Counted from the stretch's first letter, positions 46,947 to 58,714 are shown. The stretch: DNA of 64,000 nt from Moniliella sp. 'wahieum' (GCA_003971905.1 RSEE01000005.1:806001-870000), one strand, 5' to 3'. Program-made: numbers and translations. The notes: generated by a model from the sequence alone, not told the origin.

Positions 46947-47702
46947 ATGCTGCCTACTTTAAACCTCTTCAAGATTCAGCCTCTGCCCCTCTGCCCAGCC
47001 CGCCACCCGCTCCCGTTACCACCGTGCCAGCCCCCCCCCCCACGGCGCACACGATGCCGATGGGTCGGCCGTTCCAAGCGCGCGCACGCCGAGGTAGAGG
47101 TACAGGACGAAGGCATGGACCTCGGCGACGCACCCACGCCCAAACGCTTTCATGCCCCCCCCTCTGTTCCCCCACCCCCATCCACTCGCCCACCATCCCG
47201 CCTCTTCCGTCGAGCCTGGATCTCCTCCCTAGTGTTCCTCGTCTTGCTCAATCCAGCCCAAGCAGGCCGGCCTCTGACCCCTTTGCCCGCCCCGCCCTCA
47301 GCCTTGGCCTCACCACGCCCTCCCCTTCCCGCCCCCCCTCCCTCGCTCTGCCTGAGTTAGGATTGCAATTCGGCTCCGGCTGCCCCTTCCCTCCTTCAGA
47401 TCAAGAGGTGCAGCGTTGTCCACCACGAGGAATGGAGGAGGCAATGATGGAGCTGGAGCGAAGTGTGCCTCCGGCTCCTGCTTCGTCCCCTGTCTTGGGT
47501 GCCAATCTGCCTCCCATCCCTCCCCTTCTCTCTCTCCATCCTCATCCTCATCCTCGGGGCACGCCCAAAGTTACACTGGGCTTCGTTTCGGGCTGCCCAT
47601 TGTGCCTTGCCCACAGTATGTATCGTGCATTCCTACGACCAAGAGTTGCAGCTAACCTGGCCCTCAGAGCCGGAACACCTTATGCATGTGACCTACGAGT
47701 AA
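46947..47702 (+). CDS. Unrecognised proline-rich protein
   Basis: A probable gene of unknown function. ATG 46947 (MLPTLNLFKIQPL) is followed, across frame changes, by a basic-acidic stretch KRAHAEVEVQDEGMDLGD and TPKRF (about 47075-47150) that looks like a nuclear-localisation-type region. A Pro/Ser-rich part follows, with ALPELGLQFGSG (about 47340), MEEAMMELERSVP (about 47432), TPKVTLGF (about 47562) and an end at TAA 47700-47702 (LMHVTYE). The segments are in two or three frames. Codon and amino-acid composition fit the window's other low-complexity tails. It could also be part of an intergenic shadow; I assign no family. Confidence 0.35.
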
Positions 47703-48758
47703 ATGAGGGGCGGTCCCGCACCGGTTACCCCAGTTTCATCTTGGGCTCGTTTCTTCTTCTTCTGTCTCGCCTTCTGTCTTTCTACACGTTTGTATCTACC
47801 ACCATCGACCAACGCCATTTGCTTACCAGGAATCGTGTCGATCGTGAACTCGTCAGCAGTAAGTGGATGGATACAGATGATTATAGAGAAAAGTTGAGCG
47901 CGGCACAGTCACCGACCATGGGGTGGGGTGGCAAGGAAGGAAAAGACCAGGCCCTCCCTCTCTTCCCTCCTGGGTGCATCCAGTTCATCTGCCGAAAGAA
48001 TGAGAGAGCTGCAGTGGGTGGTAGAACCGTACAGACCAGATGTTCTCGGCTGCCCAGGCTGTGTGGTAGGCAGAGCCCAACAAGGAGTAGCTCCCCCTGA
48101 GCAATTCGCGCCTTCCATGCCGAGTACTAAGCACGCACACCCAGCAGTATTCGTCAAGTTCAACGTTGAACGCGCGCTACGTTCGTTCCCCGTTTGACCC
48201 CGCCGGGCGCTGACTCTTGAGCATGCTGAGTCGGACTGAATGGAATGGCGCACATCGCCTGCGTCGAAAGAGTATGCATGTCAACTACAGCACATCGCGT
48301 ATGCGCACAGTGACAGGGGGAAATGGCGCTCCATGGAAAGGGTGCGAGGGGAGGTGGTGGAGCACTGGGACGCTGCTGCTGTTGGGACACGAATGGAGGA
48401 GGGGTGGGTGGGGGGCCAGGGGACTCGACCAATGCATCACGTGAAGTCGGGAAGCTTGGATCCACCGATTCCGCCCGTGTCTTGTAAACGCCGCATGCGG
48501 AATTAAGCCCGGGTATGCGAAGTGCATCAGGCCCCAGGGCTGGGCGCAGACTGGCGCTGTGCCTAGCGCGGTGCCGCCAGGGCCACCCGCTAAGTTTGGC
48601 TCTTGTCTCAGTCCCAGGCGGCGGTATTGGGAGGGAAGGTGAGCCCGATGGCTCTGGCGCTCTGGCGCTCAGGCATGTCCCGGCTCAGTCCGAGCACGAG
48701 GTGGTAAACCCAACTTCTTCCTCCCGGCCCCACCACCTCCTCCGCCCCTCTGCCTGCC
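47703..48758. other. Intergenic region upstream of PDX1
   Basis: Short unrecognised frames. The last about 120 bp are the PDX1 promoter/leader. Confidence 0.4.
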
Positions 48759-49707
48759 ATGGTTAGCATCCTCTCTGTGCGTGCTCTGCTTTCGGCTCCG
48801 CGCCTCGCCCGCTCCCTCCACGCTACGGCTGCGCCCCAGGCCATCACGAAGATGACCATGCCCGCCATGAGCCCGACCATGACGGAAGGCGGGCTGGCTG
48901 AGTGGAAGGTCAAGGAGGGCCAGGCGTTTGCGCAGGGCGATGTGCTGCTGGACATCGAGACGGACAAGGCGACGATGGACGTTGAGGCCCCTGACGACGG
49001 TGTTCTGGCCAAGATCTTGGTTCCCAATGGAACCAAGGACGTACCTGTCGGTCAGCTCATTGCACTCCTCGCCGAGGAAGGCGATGATTTGACCAAGATT
49101 GAGATCCCCAAAGACGAGGAAGCGCCTGCCCCCGCACCCTCCTCCGCCCCGGTTTCTGCCCCGGCCTCTCCTCCGTCTTCGCAACCGCCCGCAGCGAAGG
49201 GGGCGCAAGCGCACCCTCCCCCGCCAGATCGGCCTTACCTCCCCTCCGTCGCCCGCCTCTTGGTTGAAAGGAACATCTCGGACCCGTCCCAGATCAAGGG
49301 CACCGGCATCCATGGCATCCTGACCAAGGGGGATGTCCTGGCCTTTTTGGGTGAGGCGTCATCGCCGACGGGGACCTACAAGCCCCCCCAGGGCGGCGTG
49401 GCTACGCTTTACGGCCCTCCTCCTTCGGATGCGAAAACGACTGCGCCGACCAAAGCGGCTGCACCTAAGCCTGCTGAGCCTGTACGTCATCCCCTCTCCT
49501 ATTCTCTTGCTAAGAACTCTGGAGGTACTAATCCGATGCGCATCCACTCAGTTGTCCGGTTCTGCACTGCGCACGCTCATTATTGGGGGGCTGGTCGACG
49601 TGACTCACAAGCAAGCTGCGCCACCCAAGCCCGAGCCGGTCTCGCCGGCTCCCAAGCCGCTGCCACCCAAGCCCACGTTCGAAGATGTGCTGGCTGGCTA
49701 CCTGTGA
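48759..49707 (+). CDS. PDX1: Pyruvate dehydrogenase complex protein X (E3-binding protein)
   Basis: Mitochondrial structural subunit that anchors dihydrolipoamide dehydrogenase (E3) to the pyruvate dehydrogenase core. The N-terminal presequence MVSILSVRALLSAPRLARSLH is followed by a lipoyl domain (about residues 28-105) with MPAMSPTMTEGG and the lipoylation motif ETDKAT (48958-48975). A Pro/Ala hinge precedes the peripheral-subunit-binding domain (PSVARLLVERNI...IKGTGIHGILTKGDVLAFLG, about residues 166-205). Intron 49482-49551 separates the second, short exon (LSGSALRTLIIGGLVDV...FEDVLAGYL). The acyltransferase catalytic domain of E2 is absent, as expected for PDX1-type proteins. At 292 residues it is shorter than yeast Pdx1. 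The frame is intact in both exons, one of few such genes here. Convergent with the next gene. Confidence 0.93.
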
Positions 49708-49864
49708 ACGATAGGTCACGACGCACTATGCAACACTACAGAAATGCACGTTTATCCTGAACCGATACCATCGATTATGCCCTACTGGACTTGTACCTGC
49801 CTGGGGTGAAATCAATGTAACGATCACCTTGGAGCTTGACCTTGCATAATCTGGGGATCAGAAT

Positions 49865-50842
49865 TTAGTCGGATTCCAATATGATCTCTGAAAACAGCTT
49901 AGGGTCCACATTCGAACCCGAGAGGACGAGAACGGTGGCCTTGCCTTCCTGGTGGGGCACTCGCCCAGCCAAAAGCGCCGCCAGCGGTACCACGCCCCCC
50001 GGCTCGACGACCAATTTGAGGGTGTGAAACGCGTAGCGCACCGCACTCCGCACCTCTTGCTCCGATACGACCAAACCTGCTTTAAAGCTTGTGCAGGATA
50101 GGAAACGTCAGCTCCCCCGGCCGCGGTGCTAGGAGCGCATCGCACAGTCCTGTCGTAGTCGAAGGCGGGTTGACTTGAATGCTGCCCGAGGCCAGGGAAC
50201 GCGCAGTATCGTTGTAGCCTTCGGGTTCAGCAGAAAACAGGACCGCGTCCGGGACCTGATCCTTGATGGCTGTCCCAATGCCAGAGAGCAGTCCTCCGCC
50301 ACTACAGGGTACAACACCGCTGCCGATCTGAGCGGCTTGGTGGGCCGCTTGCCGCACCACCTCGGCGCCCACTGTGCCCTGACCAGCCATGACAAAAGGA
50401 TCGTCAAAGGAAGGTACCAGCACGCCCCCCTCTTGGTCTACAAGAGCCTGAGCGATCGCTTCGCGCGACTCGGTCAGCCGATCGTACAGCACCACGTTGG
50501 CACCATAGCTGCGCGTGCGGGCCACCTTGACCCCCGGGCGTCGGAGCGCATGACAATGGTCGCGTGCAATCCGAGTTGCTCAGCGGCAGCCGCCACACCC
50601 TGGGCATGGTTGCCCGACGAAAACGCAACCACCTTGCCGCCCTCGAGGCGGGACAGACGATTGTAAGCGCCGCGAAACTTGAAGGAGCCCGTGACTTGGG
50701 CGCCTTCAAACTTGAGCAACACCCGGTGCCCCACCCGCGCCGTCAGCGCCGGCGACTCCCACAATGGCGTCTCGACCGCGTGCCCGCGTAGGCGCTCTGC
50801 CGCCTCGTACACGTCGGCTGCACTGATAGCAAGTGGGGTCAT
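49865..50842 (-). CDS. Serine racemase / threonine dehydratase-like PLP enzyme
   Basis: Fold-type II pyridoxal-phosphate enzyme of about 325 residues, acting on serine, threonine or hydroxyaspartate. It starts MTPLAISAADVYEAAERLRG. The PLP-lysine motif GSFKFRGAYN (about 50660-50690), the substrate loop SSGNHAQG (about 50600), the phosphate-binding SGGGLLSG (about 50290-50315), SAEPEGYND (about 50215-50240) and the C-terminal LVLSGSNVD (about 49900-49930) are all present. The single-domain length without an ACT regulatory domain favours serine racemase or threo-3-hydroxyaspartate ammonia-lyase (SRY1) over biosynthetic threonine deaminase; these cannot be separated from sequence alone. At least two frame changes (near 50530 and 50085). 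Confidence 0.88.
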
Positions 50843-52460
50843 GAGCAGTGGGAGAAGCCGATCACAGGCGAATGAGGCTGGGCGACGGCTCCGTGCTCCG
50901 CTCCGTCGTGATTAATGATTGCGCTTGCTGCTAGCCAGAGGGATTGCAAGGGCGGAATGACTCGTGTAAATGATTGATGAAATGGCGTCGAGTTCCGCAA
51001 ACCGGGTGGAGGGTGGTGTGACCACGTGACGCAACTGCATAGAACGGAGAGTCAGTGCACCTACCAAAGCAACGGCCTTGCTTGCTCCCTCTTCACAACC
51101 ACCCGTCTCCTTTGGCTTTCATCCTCGTTATGGCACGGATCACACCATGTCCATGGACAGAACTTAGTTCCAGTATTATGGGGATGACTAGTTGGAACGG
51201 CAAGAGGGGCAGATTGTTATTGCCATATAAGGCGGCGGTGGTTGAAGGAGAAGCACAGCAAACGCGACTGCCTCTCACGAGGTTGGCCATCCATGCTCGA
51301 ATCGACTCTTATCGCTCCATATCTCCGCTCAGCGCTTCAGCACTCTATGTTCTGGTTGTGTCTCGGCGGTAGCCCAGCACACGGCGGTCGCTCTAGCCTC
51401 TCCAAGCCAAGCCGTAGTGACATGCACATCGTGTCATGTGGCGGGCACCCCTTCAGAGTGGGGCTTTGGGGGTGGACGAGGTAGTCCTTGACGGGGGGAC
51501 GTGTGGATGCGCAGGCATTGTTATTTTGTTGGAGTGTCCCGGCCGGATAACCAAAAAAGGTGGCCGAAGAGAGGCATTGGTGCGGTGCGTATCCGCCAAA
51601 AAGGGGGCGCGACTGGAAGTGCCAACGGGCGCTTCCCGAGGAGATTGACACGACTGAGCGTAGCGTACTTGCCCCTGGCGGTGGTGGGAGCAGAGGGCGG
51701 ATGGACAGGGAGTGGGGTTACCAGTTACGAGGGGGAGCATCGATGGCGCCACACGTTTTGAAACGATCAACGCTGCTGGTGCGGCCGAGAGGCGGTGGGG
51801 CATATGGCATGTGACATGTGTGACATGTGATGTGGGTGCGTGATGGAGAAGGTGGGACGGGGCAGTGAGCAGGGACCTGTGAGCTGTGAGCGCGTGAACT
51901 GCACTAGGTACTAGGCACTGGGTACTGGCATCGCCAGACAGACAGGCAGCAGGGGGCAGCAGGCGCGGCGGGGGCTGGGTGTGGCTGGTGTGGCCTGGTG
52001 CAGCTGGAGCCGATGCCGGTGCATGAAAGGGCAGTGAGGCGATGATCACACACCACTTGGCGTGTGACGTGTGGCAGTGACATGCGGCATGGCCGCCCGG
52101 CTCCTGTGCCGGTGTCGGCGTGTCAAATTCCTTACCCCCCGCGCGTGCCACCCAAGTCCGACGAGGGCGGCAAAGCGCAGCCACAACGGGGCAGCCCCCC
52201 AGGCACACTGCCCAGGTGCGCCGCCCGGCCGCAAGGCAGGGCACGTATAGACGGCATGCGGTGATGCATGGATGATGCCCCTGGTCGGCTGGACGCATCC
52301 CAACGTCCCGCTGCCCCCGTGCCGGCCGTGGCTCAGCCTCCAGCCCATGCGACTCAGGATTCAGGGCTGGGCCTGGCCAGCCTGGCCTCTGCCTCCTCCT
52401 TATACTGCCCCCCATTCGCACCACCGCGCAGACATCCACCACCACCCCCATCGCCAACGC
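50843..52460. other. Intergenic region; upstream of KRE6-like gene
   Basis: No supported gene. 51780-51950 is word-rich (CATGTGACATGTGTGACATG, CTAGGTACTAGGCACTGGGTACTGG). A 411-codon minus-strand frame (51453-52688) was examined and rejected. Confidence 0.5.
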
Positions 52461-54508
52461 ATGCCTCCTCCGCCCCGCTTTGTCCCCCACGACACCTCCG
52501 CCGCTGCCCCCCGCGGCAACCTGCCGCCCCCACGACAGCCCGGCGCCCCGCGCAGCTGCCGTATCCAACAGCAGCCGCGACTTCCCCCCCAGTCCTTCTT
52601 TGTACAGCGCCCGCACAGCCGGTACCGAAGCGTCTCTTTCTACGCCCACCGCCTCTGTCGCTGCTGGCAACGCAGCCGCGTGGGACACGCGACCTGAGCC
52701 TGATGACTACCTCCACGACCCTCATAGCAAGGATTCGGGCGGCGGCATGGACTTGCGTGGCTTCTTTAACGTGTTTTTGTCCTCCTCATCGTCGTCGGCC
52801 TGTTGATGCTCTTTGCCGGCTACCCCCTGCTGGACCACTACCTCAGCCACCCTTCCAACCGCATGCAGCTCAACGCGTCTGGTCAGATTGGCTCCCTCCC
52901 TGTACGCCAGCTCATCGATCCTGATACGCCCTCTTCTGCCAACAGCTGGACGAGCCAGTCGGGAAGTAAGTACTCTCTCGTCTTTTCCGACGAATTCAAC
53001 CAACCCGGCCGCACCTTCTTTCCGGGTGACGACCCTTTTTGGGAGGCGGTCGACATTTACTATGGCGCTACCGTCGACTATGAGTGGTACGCCCCCGACG
53101 CGATCAACACCACCGATGATGGCGTCCTGCAGATCACCATGACCGAAAAGGAAACCCACAACCTCAACTTTCAATCAGGGATGCTCCAGAGCTGGAACAA
53201 ACTTTGCTTCCAAGGTGGCTACCTCGAGATGTCCGTCAAACTGCCAGGCACCCAAGAAACCCGTGGCTTTTGGCCCGGTCTTTGGACGATGGGCAACCTG
53301 GGTCGGCCAGGCTACCTGGGCTCCACCGATGGAATGTGGCCGTGAGTTTGCTTTTCTTTTTTCCCCTTCGTTCATCCATCCGTGCATGGGACGTGTTTTT
53401 ATTGAGCCAAAATAATGGCGGGCTAACGCACTGTCTCCTGATGCCAGCTATTCCTACGCCCCTGCGACTGGGGTACCTTGCCCAACCAGACCAATCCCGT
53501 AGGGGATGGCCCAGCCAAGGTCCTCCACGCAAATGGACCCTACTCTAAGCAGTACAAAGGCCTCCTCTCCTACCTCCCTGGCCAACGAACTTCGGCGTGC
53601 ACTTGTCCGGGTGAAGACCACCCCGGGCCAGACGTGACGGTCGGACGCTCTGCTCCCGAGATTGATATTGTTGAGGCGCAAAATTCCAACAAGGTGGGCA
53701 AGGCGAGTCAAAGTTTGCAGGTATGTTTTACCCTTCTCTTTTGGTGGGGCATGCGTCCTCATGTTGGAACTGATTGGGAGATGCTGGCGGCGACGCTCTG
53801 ATGATGAAGAGACGGGTTACTAACCAACTGATGGTGATGGACCACAACAGGTTGCCCCGTACGACACGGATTACTGGTGGCACAATGCGAGTGCCAAGTT
53901 TTGGGGCGACACCGAGCCCAATTCGTATACAGGCTCGGTGTACCAGGAAGCTGTGTCAGGCGTTTCTACCATCCCTTCCACGGCGTACATAGATGCCGAA
54001 GGCTCCCAATTTACCACCTTTGGTATCGAAGTCATTCCCGACTTTTCTCTCAACGGGCAGGGAAGCATCACCTGGTACATGGCCGACAAACCTACGTGGC
54101 AAGCCCCCTCGGCTGTCGTACCCGCCGATCACACCGTTAACATTTCTCAGCGGATCATCCCGGTGGAACCAATGTCGATCGTGATGAACCTTGGTACGCC
54201 CCTCTTACCTCCCCTTTTCTTCAGGGGAAAAGCAACTGTTGCTAACACAGAAAAAATACAGGCATCTCTGCAGGCTTCCAGGCGGTCCACTTTAACGAGA
54301 TCACGTTCCCCGCCAAGATGCAAATCGACTATGTTCGCCTGTATCAGCCGGCCGGCCAGAAACCAGTCTGTTGAGCTGCGACCCAGCGGACCATCCGACG
54401 GCCAAGTACATCCAAGACCACATCGATGTCTACATGAACCCCAACCACTCTGTCTACCCGAGGGAGCAATATGGCTGGCCCAAAAATCGCTTGATGGAGA
54501 CGTGTTGA
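52461..54508 (+). CDS. KRE6/SKN1-type beta-1,6-glucan synthesis protein
   Basis: Type II membrane protein of the secretory pathway needed for beta-1,6-glucan in the cell wall; glycoside hydrolase family 16 fold. A Pro/Ser-rich cytosolic N-terminus (MPPPPRFVPHDTSAAAPRG) leads to MDLRGFFNVF and one membrane helix (LLMLFAGYPLLDHYL, about 52780-52850). The lumenal domain has SKYSLVFSDEFNQPGRTF, DPFWEAVDIYYGAT, YDWYAPD-like YEWYAPDAINT, GYLEMSVKLPGT and GFWPGLWTMGNLGRPGYLGSTDGMWP. The GH16 signature E-I-D-I-V-E is at 53658-53675. Introns: 53342-53447, 53721-53850 and 54194-54261. After the last, the C-terminus has MQIDYVRLYQP, AKYIQDHIDVYMNPNHSVYP and YGWPKNRLMETC. Some frame changes fit missing C's. 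KRE6 and SKN1 paralogues cannot be separated. Confidence 0.93.
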
Positions 54509-54922
54509 CGATGATAATGTCCTTTTTCTTTTCTCTGTTGGTTTTGGTCGTAACGCGCACGTGTTGCCAAGGCTGCTGTTTTGCCTCTCTTTTTTCTATC
54601 CATTGCCCTTCTGTTTTGCTGTCACTGCTGCTCTTTTTTGTGTTCGTGCTGCCCCTCCCCCCCCCCCCCTCCCTTGCGATGTGCTCCCTCTGTCACCACC
54701 CTCACACTCGTTCCCGCTGTACGCGCTGTATGATTGATTGGCTCGTCCCAAATCTCTTCTCGAACCACTTACTATAAAGCAGCGTAATTTGTGCAGTTGG
54801 GGTACATTCTCTCTTACTAGCATCTGATAAGTTAGCACCCTGCTGAGTCTTCCGAGGCTGATGGGTCCGAAGCACCACGGGCGTCTGCAGGCCGGTAGGC
54901 TGGGGGGGGGGGGGGGTACGGG
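54509..54922. other. Convergent intergenic region
   Basis: CT-rich KRE6-like 3' flank, a C-run near 54659 and a G-run of 13-14 at 54902-54916. No gene. Confidence 0.45.
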
Positions 54923-55782
54923 CTAGGGCTTGTCGGATACCGTCCTCTCCTCGGGAGCAAGGTACTTGATCACCTTGGCCGGCACGCCGACGGCCACTGC
55001 AAACGAAGGAATGTCGGACGTGACCACGCTGCCTGCGCCGATCGTCACATTGTCCCCAATCGTCACGCCCGGCATGACGGTCGAGTTGCCGCCGAGCCAG
55101 CAATCGCGCCCGATGGTGATAGGCAACGCACGTTCCGCTCCGCTAGCCCGCTCCACGGCGCTGATGGAGTGGGTGGCGGTGTAGAGGTGCACATTGGGTC
55201 CCAGGAGGGTGCCCGTACCAATCCGGATCTCGGCCACATCCACCAGGTGAGCGTTCCAGTTGGCATAAAACGTGCCTTCGAGCTTGATGTTGCGGCCATA
55301 GTCAACGTACATAGGCGGCTCAAACTCTACCCCTTCGACTTGGGCAAGGGGAACGTTGAGCAGCTGGGCCAGCAGCGCCTTGCGCTCCCCCCCATCACCG
55401 CTTGTCCGTCCTCGTGAGTCACCCCGCCCTGGCTACCGCCCACGCCGGCAGGCATCTGCCCGGGCGCCAGGTCCGGCACCGCCTCCACCGCATTGGGCAC
55501 CGAGTGGTTGTACTTGTAATACAGGTGGCGCGCGATCAGCCGGTTGCGCACCATTTCGGGATCGTTGGCAAAGTACGTGAGCCCCGCCTTGGACTGGAAG
55601 AACGCAGACGGGGGGGGGAGGTCAGGTTAGTATAACCAGCCGGTTGTCTGGCCATCCGGAACGTAGACGCACCCGCTCGGTTTGGCTCATCTGGGCCAGC
55701 TGCTCGGGGTGTAGCTGGCCTCGATCTCGGCGAAGCGGTCGGCGGTCGACTTGCGCGTCGTCGTGGTTGGTGCAGCGGCCAT
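54923..55782 (-). CDS. Hexapeptide-repeat sugar O-acetyltransferase (maltose acetyltransferase type)
   Basis: Trimeric left-handed beta-helix acetyltransferase using acetyl-CoA. ATG at 55780-55782 (MAAAPTTTTRKSTADRFAEIE) begins the N-terminal Mac domain. Intron 55594-55672 (GTGCGT donor, TACTAAC branch site) is followed by SKAGLTYFANDPEMVRNRLIARHLYYKYN. After a Gly-rich insert and a frame change, the body reads PPMYVDYGRNIKLEGTFYANWN, GTGTLLGPNVHLYTATHS (catalytic His region), LPITIGRDCWLGGNSTVMPGVTIGDNVTIGAGSVVTSDIP and PAKVIKYL, the standard NodL/maltose acetyltransferase core. Stop TAG 54923-54925. A TATTTAAAAG at 55869-55878 (minus) about 90 bp upstream may be its TATA element. Substrate unknown. 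Confidence 0.9.
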
Positions 55783-55868
55783 AGCGAGAGGTGCGACGGA
55801 GAGGTGAGAGGGGGAGGAAGGTAAGATGGATGGCGGACGTCGGCGTAGCAACGGGATGATAAGCTCGC

Positions 55869-55878
55869 CTTTTAAATA
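55869..55878 (-). promoter_or_regulatory. TATA-like element of the acetyltransferase gene
   Basis: TATTTAAAAG on the minus strand about 90 bp before the start codon. Inferred from position. Confidence 0.35.
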
Positions 55879-56437
55879 CGCGGGCCCCTGTGCGCGAATT
55901 GAGTACACGTACATCCGCTCCAACTCATCATCACTGGCCTCGGGGGCAGCCGGGCAGGGCGGGGCTATGCATTTCTTGGCAGTGCGCCGACGCTTGGCCG
56001 CGGGCAAGTACGAGGTGGAGCCTGCTGGCTTCGATATGCGAGGCTGCCGACGTGGCCTGGCCACGTGGCACGCCTCTCGGTCCAACTTCGGGCGACACTC
56101 CCTCTTCCTCCCACATCGCATCACATGCATCACCCTATTACCCGGCCACACCCGGTGCTACTCCGACACGTGACGTCGCGCATCACCGTCGTCACGTGAT
56201 GTAGCGACCCCCTCCATCTTGGCCAGCTCGTCAACCTCCACCAGCCCCCCGTGTCCGCTAACCAGTTGCCACCAGCACACGTTACCCTTCACGTGTCTGG
56301 GAGGGGGAGAGGGACGGTTGGTAGCGATACTGGGAAGCAATGCCACACCTGTCAGCAGCACAATACCCAAACGCTTACCCGAGATGTGCACTCGTCGCTA
56401 GAGATATAGCAAACCACAGAGCAGCAACGTCATTATA
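55879..56437. other. Intergenic region
   Basis: CACGTGACGTC and CACGTGATG words near 56170-56205; no supported gene. Confidence 0.4.
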
Positions 56438-56733
56438 GTTTGGCTGATCTTGCTCCCGCTTCCAACTTCCTCGTCCCGAGCGTCTCGCTCTTTCCCTGTT
56501 TCTTCCACTTCGCACCATGTCCTTTGTTCTTGCTTCTTCCCCACGAACGATAATGTCACAGTCGAGGCTAATGCGAGGGAGACCAGAATCGAGACTAGGT
56601 CAAAAGGGATGTAGCAATCGTTCGTGGGGAAGAAGCAAGAGCAGAAGACATTATGGTGCGAACAAACAGAGAAAGAGCGAGACGCTCGGGACGAAGAGAT
56701 ATTTTGGAAATGGGAGCGAGATCAACCAAACTG
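56438..56733. repeat. Large imperfect foldback (inverted repeat)
   Basis: Left arm 56438-56551 and right arm 56617-56733 are reverse complements at roughly 80-85 percent by eye, separated by a 65-bp loop. The best-preserved parts are the inner ends (CCCCACGAACGAT) and the centre of the arms (CGTCCCGAGCGTCTCGCTCTTT). No coding content. The structure resembles a MITE or foldback DNA transposon, or a degenerated palindrome; target-site duplications are not evident to me. Confidence 0.8.
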
Positions 56734-56972
56734 TGACATATGATACTGATGCTGGTGAAGTAAGAGAGTAACACACAGGAGTTGCCTGGTGGGTCAACGA
56801 TGGATTGGCAAAGGATGTTGTACAACAACGAAAGGCGAAGAGAAGAATAAGCGAATTGTGGGCGAAGAAGGCGAAGTAGGCGAAGGAAATAACGAAAAAA
56901 AAAAAGACGAAATGACCCGCTAGTAGGGAGAAAGGAACATGGTGGATCAAGCTGATCAATTAAGGGTCACGA

Positions 56973-57200
56973 GGAGGACCACCGGGCCTACGGCCCAGTC
57001 GGCTGGGGCTTCGCCCCAGCTTGGTGCTGCGTCGCCACCTTAGCCACCGTAGCCACCGTTCCACCGGCCACCGTTCCACGCTGGAAAGACGAAATAATAT
57101 CACCGATTGTTGCTGGTGGCTGGGACGGGTGGCTGCGCCACCCGGTGGCTGACGTGAGGCTTATGTAAAAAGTGCACAGGCGTTTCCCAGCTATATTCTC
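56973..57200 (+). repeat. Dispersed repeat family R1, copy D (short 5' fragment)
   Basis: It contains the twin hairpins (GGGCC-TAC-GGCCC and GGGGC-TTC-GCCCC), a short GCCACCGT/CCACCGTTCC run, and the block with GGGTGGCTGCGCCACCC through CACAGGCGTTTCCCA. These are almost identical to copy B. It stops before any protein-like part. The near identity of the two 5' regions over about 80 bp suggests relatively recent spread of this part. Confidence 0.75.
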
Positions 57201-58714
57201 TAGGGATATACAGACAGGATCTATAAAGGATGGACAACACAACGAAGGGGGAAGGAATCGGGATCAGCGGCGCTCAGATAGGAACACACACTAAGTAGCA
57301 GGGAAAGGTTCCCAAACTCAACCAGGAACAGGAACTGCCAAAAATGATGTGGATGATGTATGATGAGCTTCTGCAACACGCATGATCCTGCCCCGCCTAT
57401 ATTACAGGCTCTCCATTGGAAAATTGGGAGTAGCACGACTCCTATAGGAGCCTGGTAGCCTCGGCTAGAATTCACAGTGAGTGCATATGGTTCGACGGAC
57501 TGAACCCACTCAACATCTGAAACCCCCCAACTGCCGCGATGAAGCCGGTGATGACAACACTTTTTTGACCACATCCGTGATCGATGATCTATGACGTGTG
57601 ACCACATGTGGCCAGGCTGCTTCGCCCCAATCCAAGGTTCCAAGCCCTTGAGAGCCTATCTTAGAGAGACATAAGGCCTAAGGCCCCTAAGGCCGCCCCC
57701 AATGTGGGGAAACGCGTATGAACGAAGGGGGGTCTATATACTACCAGTGGCACAGATATATAGGGTCAACAGCGGTTACCGGTTAGCAAGTCGGGCCGGT
57801 AAAACTAACCATGGTGTCTTCCTCGTGAACCGGTGTTGAGAGCCTTTCTGTTGAGAAACAGAGGTATACCATAACCACATCCGCGTGCGCTCAGTCGTAC
57901 GTACACATAAAATATAGCTGCGTCTATTCTGTACTATCTGGGCGACGCGTCACCGAACCCTCACCACACTCTTCCCCACAATTCAATTTCCATATAAGTG
58001 CCCCCTCATCCTCCAGCCGCTTCTATTGTACGTGCCAGTAACATTCTCCCTTAATATAGTCGTATTACTATGCGCCCCACTCGTCATCGATTTTGGCTGC
58101 TGTGTGCCTTCGGCTCCGGCCTGGAGACTAATAAGCGCTCAGCTCAGGTCACCCGGTCACAGGAGGGCGGGGCAACCGCGGGCTGAGCGGCTGAGCTACG
58201 CTGGGGGCCCAACATCCACAACCATAGAGACAACAATAATTCGCCAACCTTTCTCTTCCCCAATCAGCTGACTCCTCAATTGAATTGTGGCTTGCTTGGC
58301 CAGCAAGACGGCCACAGCTAGCTACACTAACAATGGATTAATGACGGCGAGAGGCTTGAAGCTTGAAGCTTGACGATTGTGAGGGAGTGACAACGCGGGG
58401 TAAAGCTAGAAAGACTGTGGTATAGCCGGCCAACAAGTCGGGTTTAAAGTGGACTGTCGCATTCCCCCCCCTACCCCCTTCTCCCCACGCATGTGCCTAC
58501 ATACGCACTCACACATGCTCTGCGACAACTGCAAAAGTCTCTGGGACAACAGCAAATTGCCACCGTTGCCCCTGGACGCTTTTGCAGGGCAGCCTGGCGT
58601 GCGTGGGTTCCTAGTATATAAAGACACAGACACTTGTGATACGGCACAGTTGCTCTTCCCCAGCACCTCTCCCTTCACACTCCACTCATCCCAACACACC
58701 GCCTCCGTACAACC
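57201..58714. other. Intergenic region with palindromic words
   Basis: No gene. AAGGCCTAAGGCCCCTAAGGCC at 57666-57693, GGTTACCGGTTAGC at about 57773, and a CTTGAAG run at 58353-58372. Confidence 0.45.
58615..58622 (+). promoter_or_regulatory. TATA box of the alcohol dehydrogenase gene
   Basis: TATATAAA about 95 bp upstream of the ATG, followed by a CT/CA-rich leader. Sequence and spacing are typical of a highly expressed fungal gene. Confidence 0.6.

Noticed and set aside
51453-52688. 411-codon minus-strand open frame
   Set aside because: It overlaps the KRE6-like 5' end on the other strand, has no recognisable domain, and is rich in His/Pro/Ala as expected from GC-rich antisense DNA.
54902-54916. 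Poly-G run as a functional element
   Set aside because: Long mononucleotide runs occur at several places (2870, 8857, 9651, 54902) without common context and are unreliable in this assembly.
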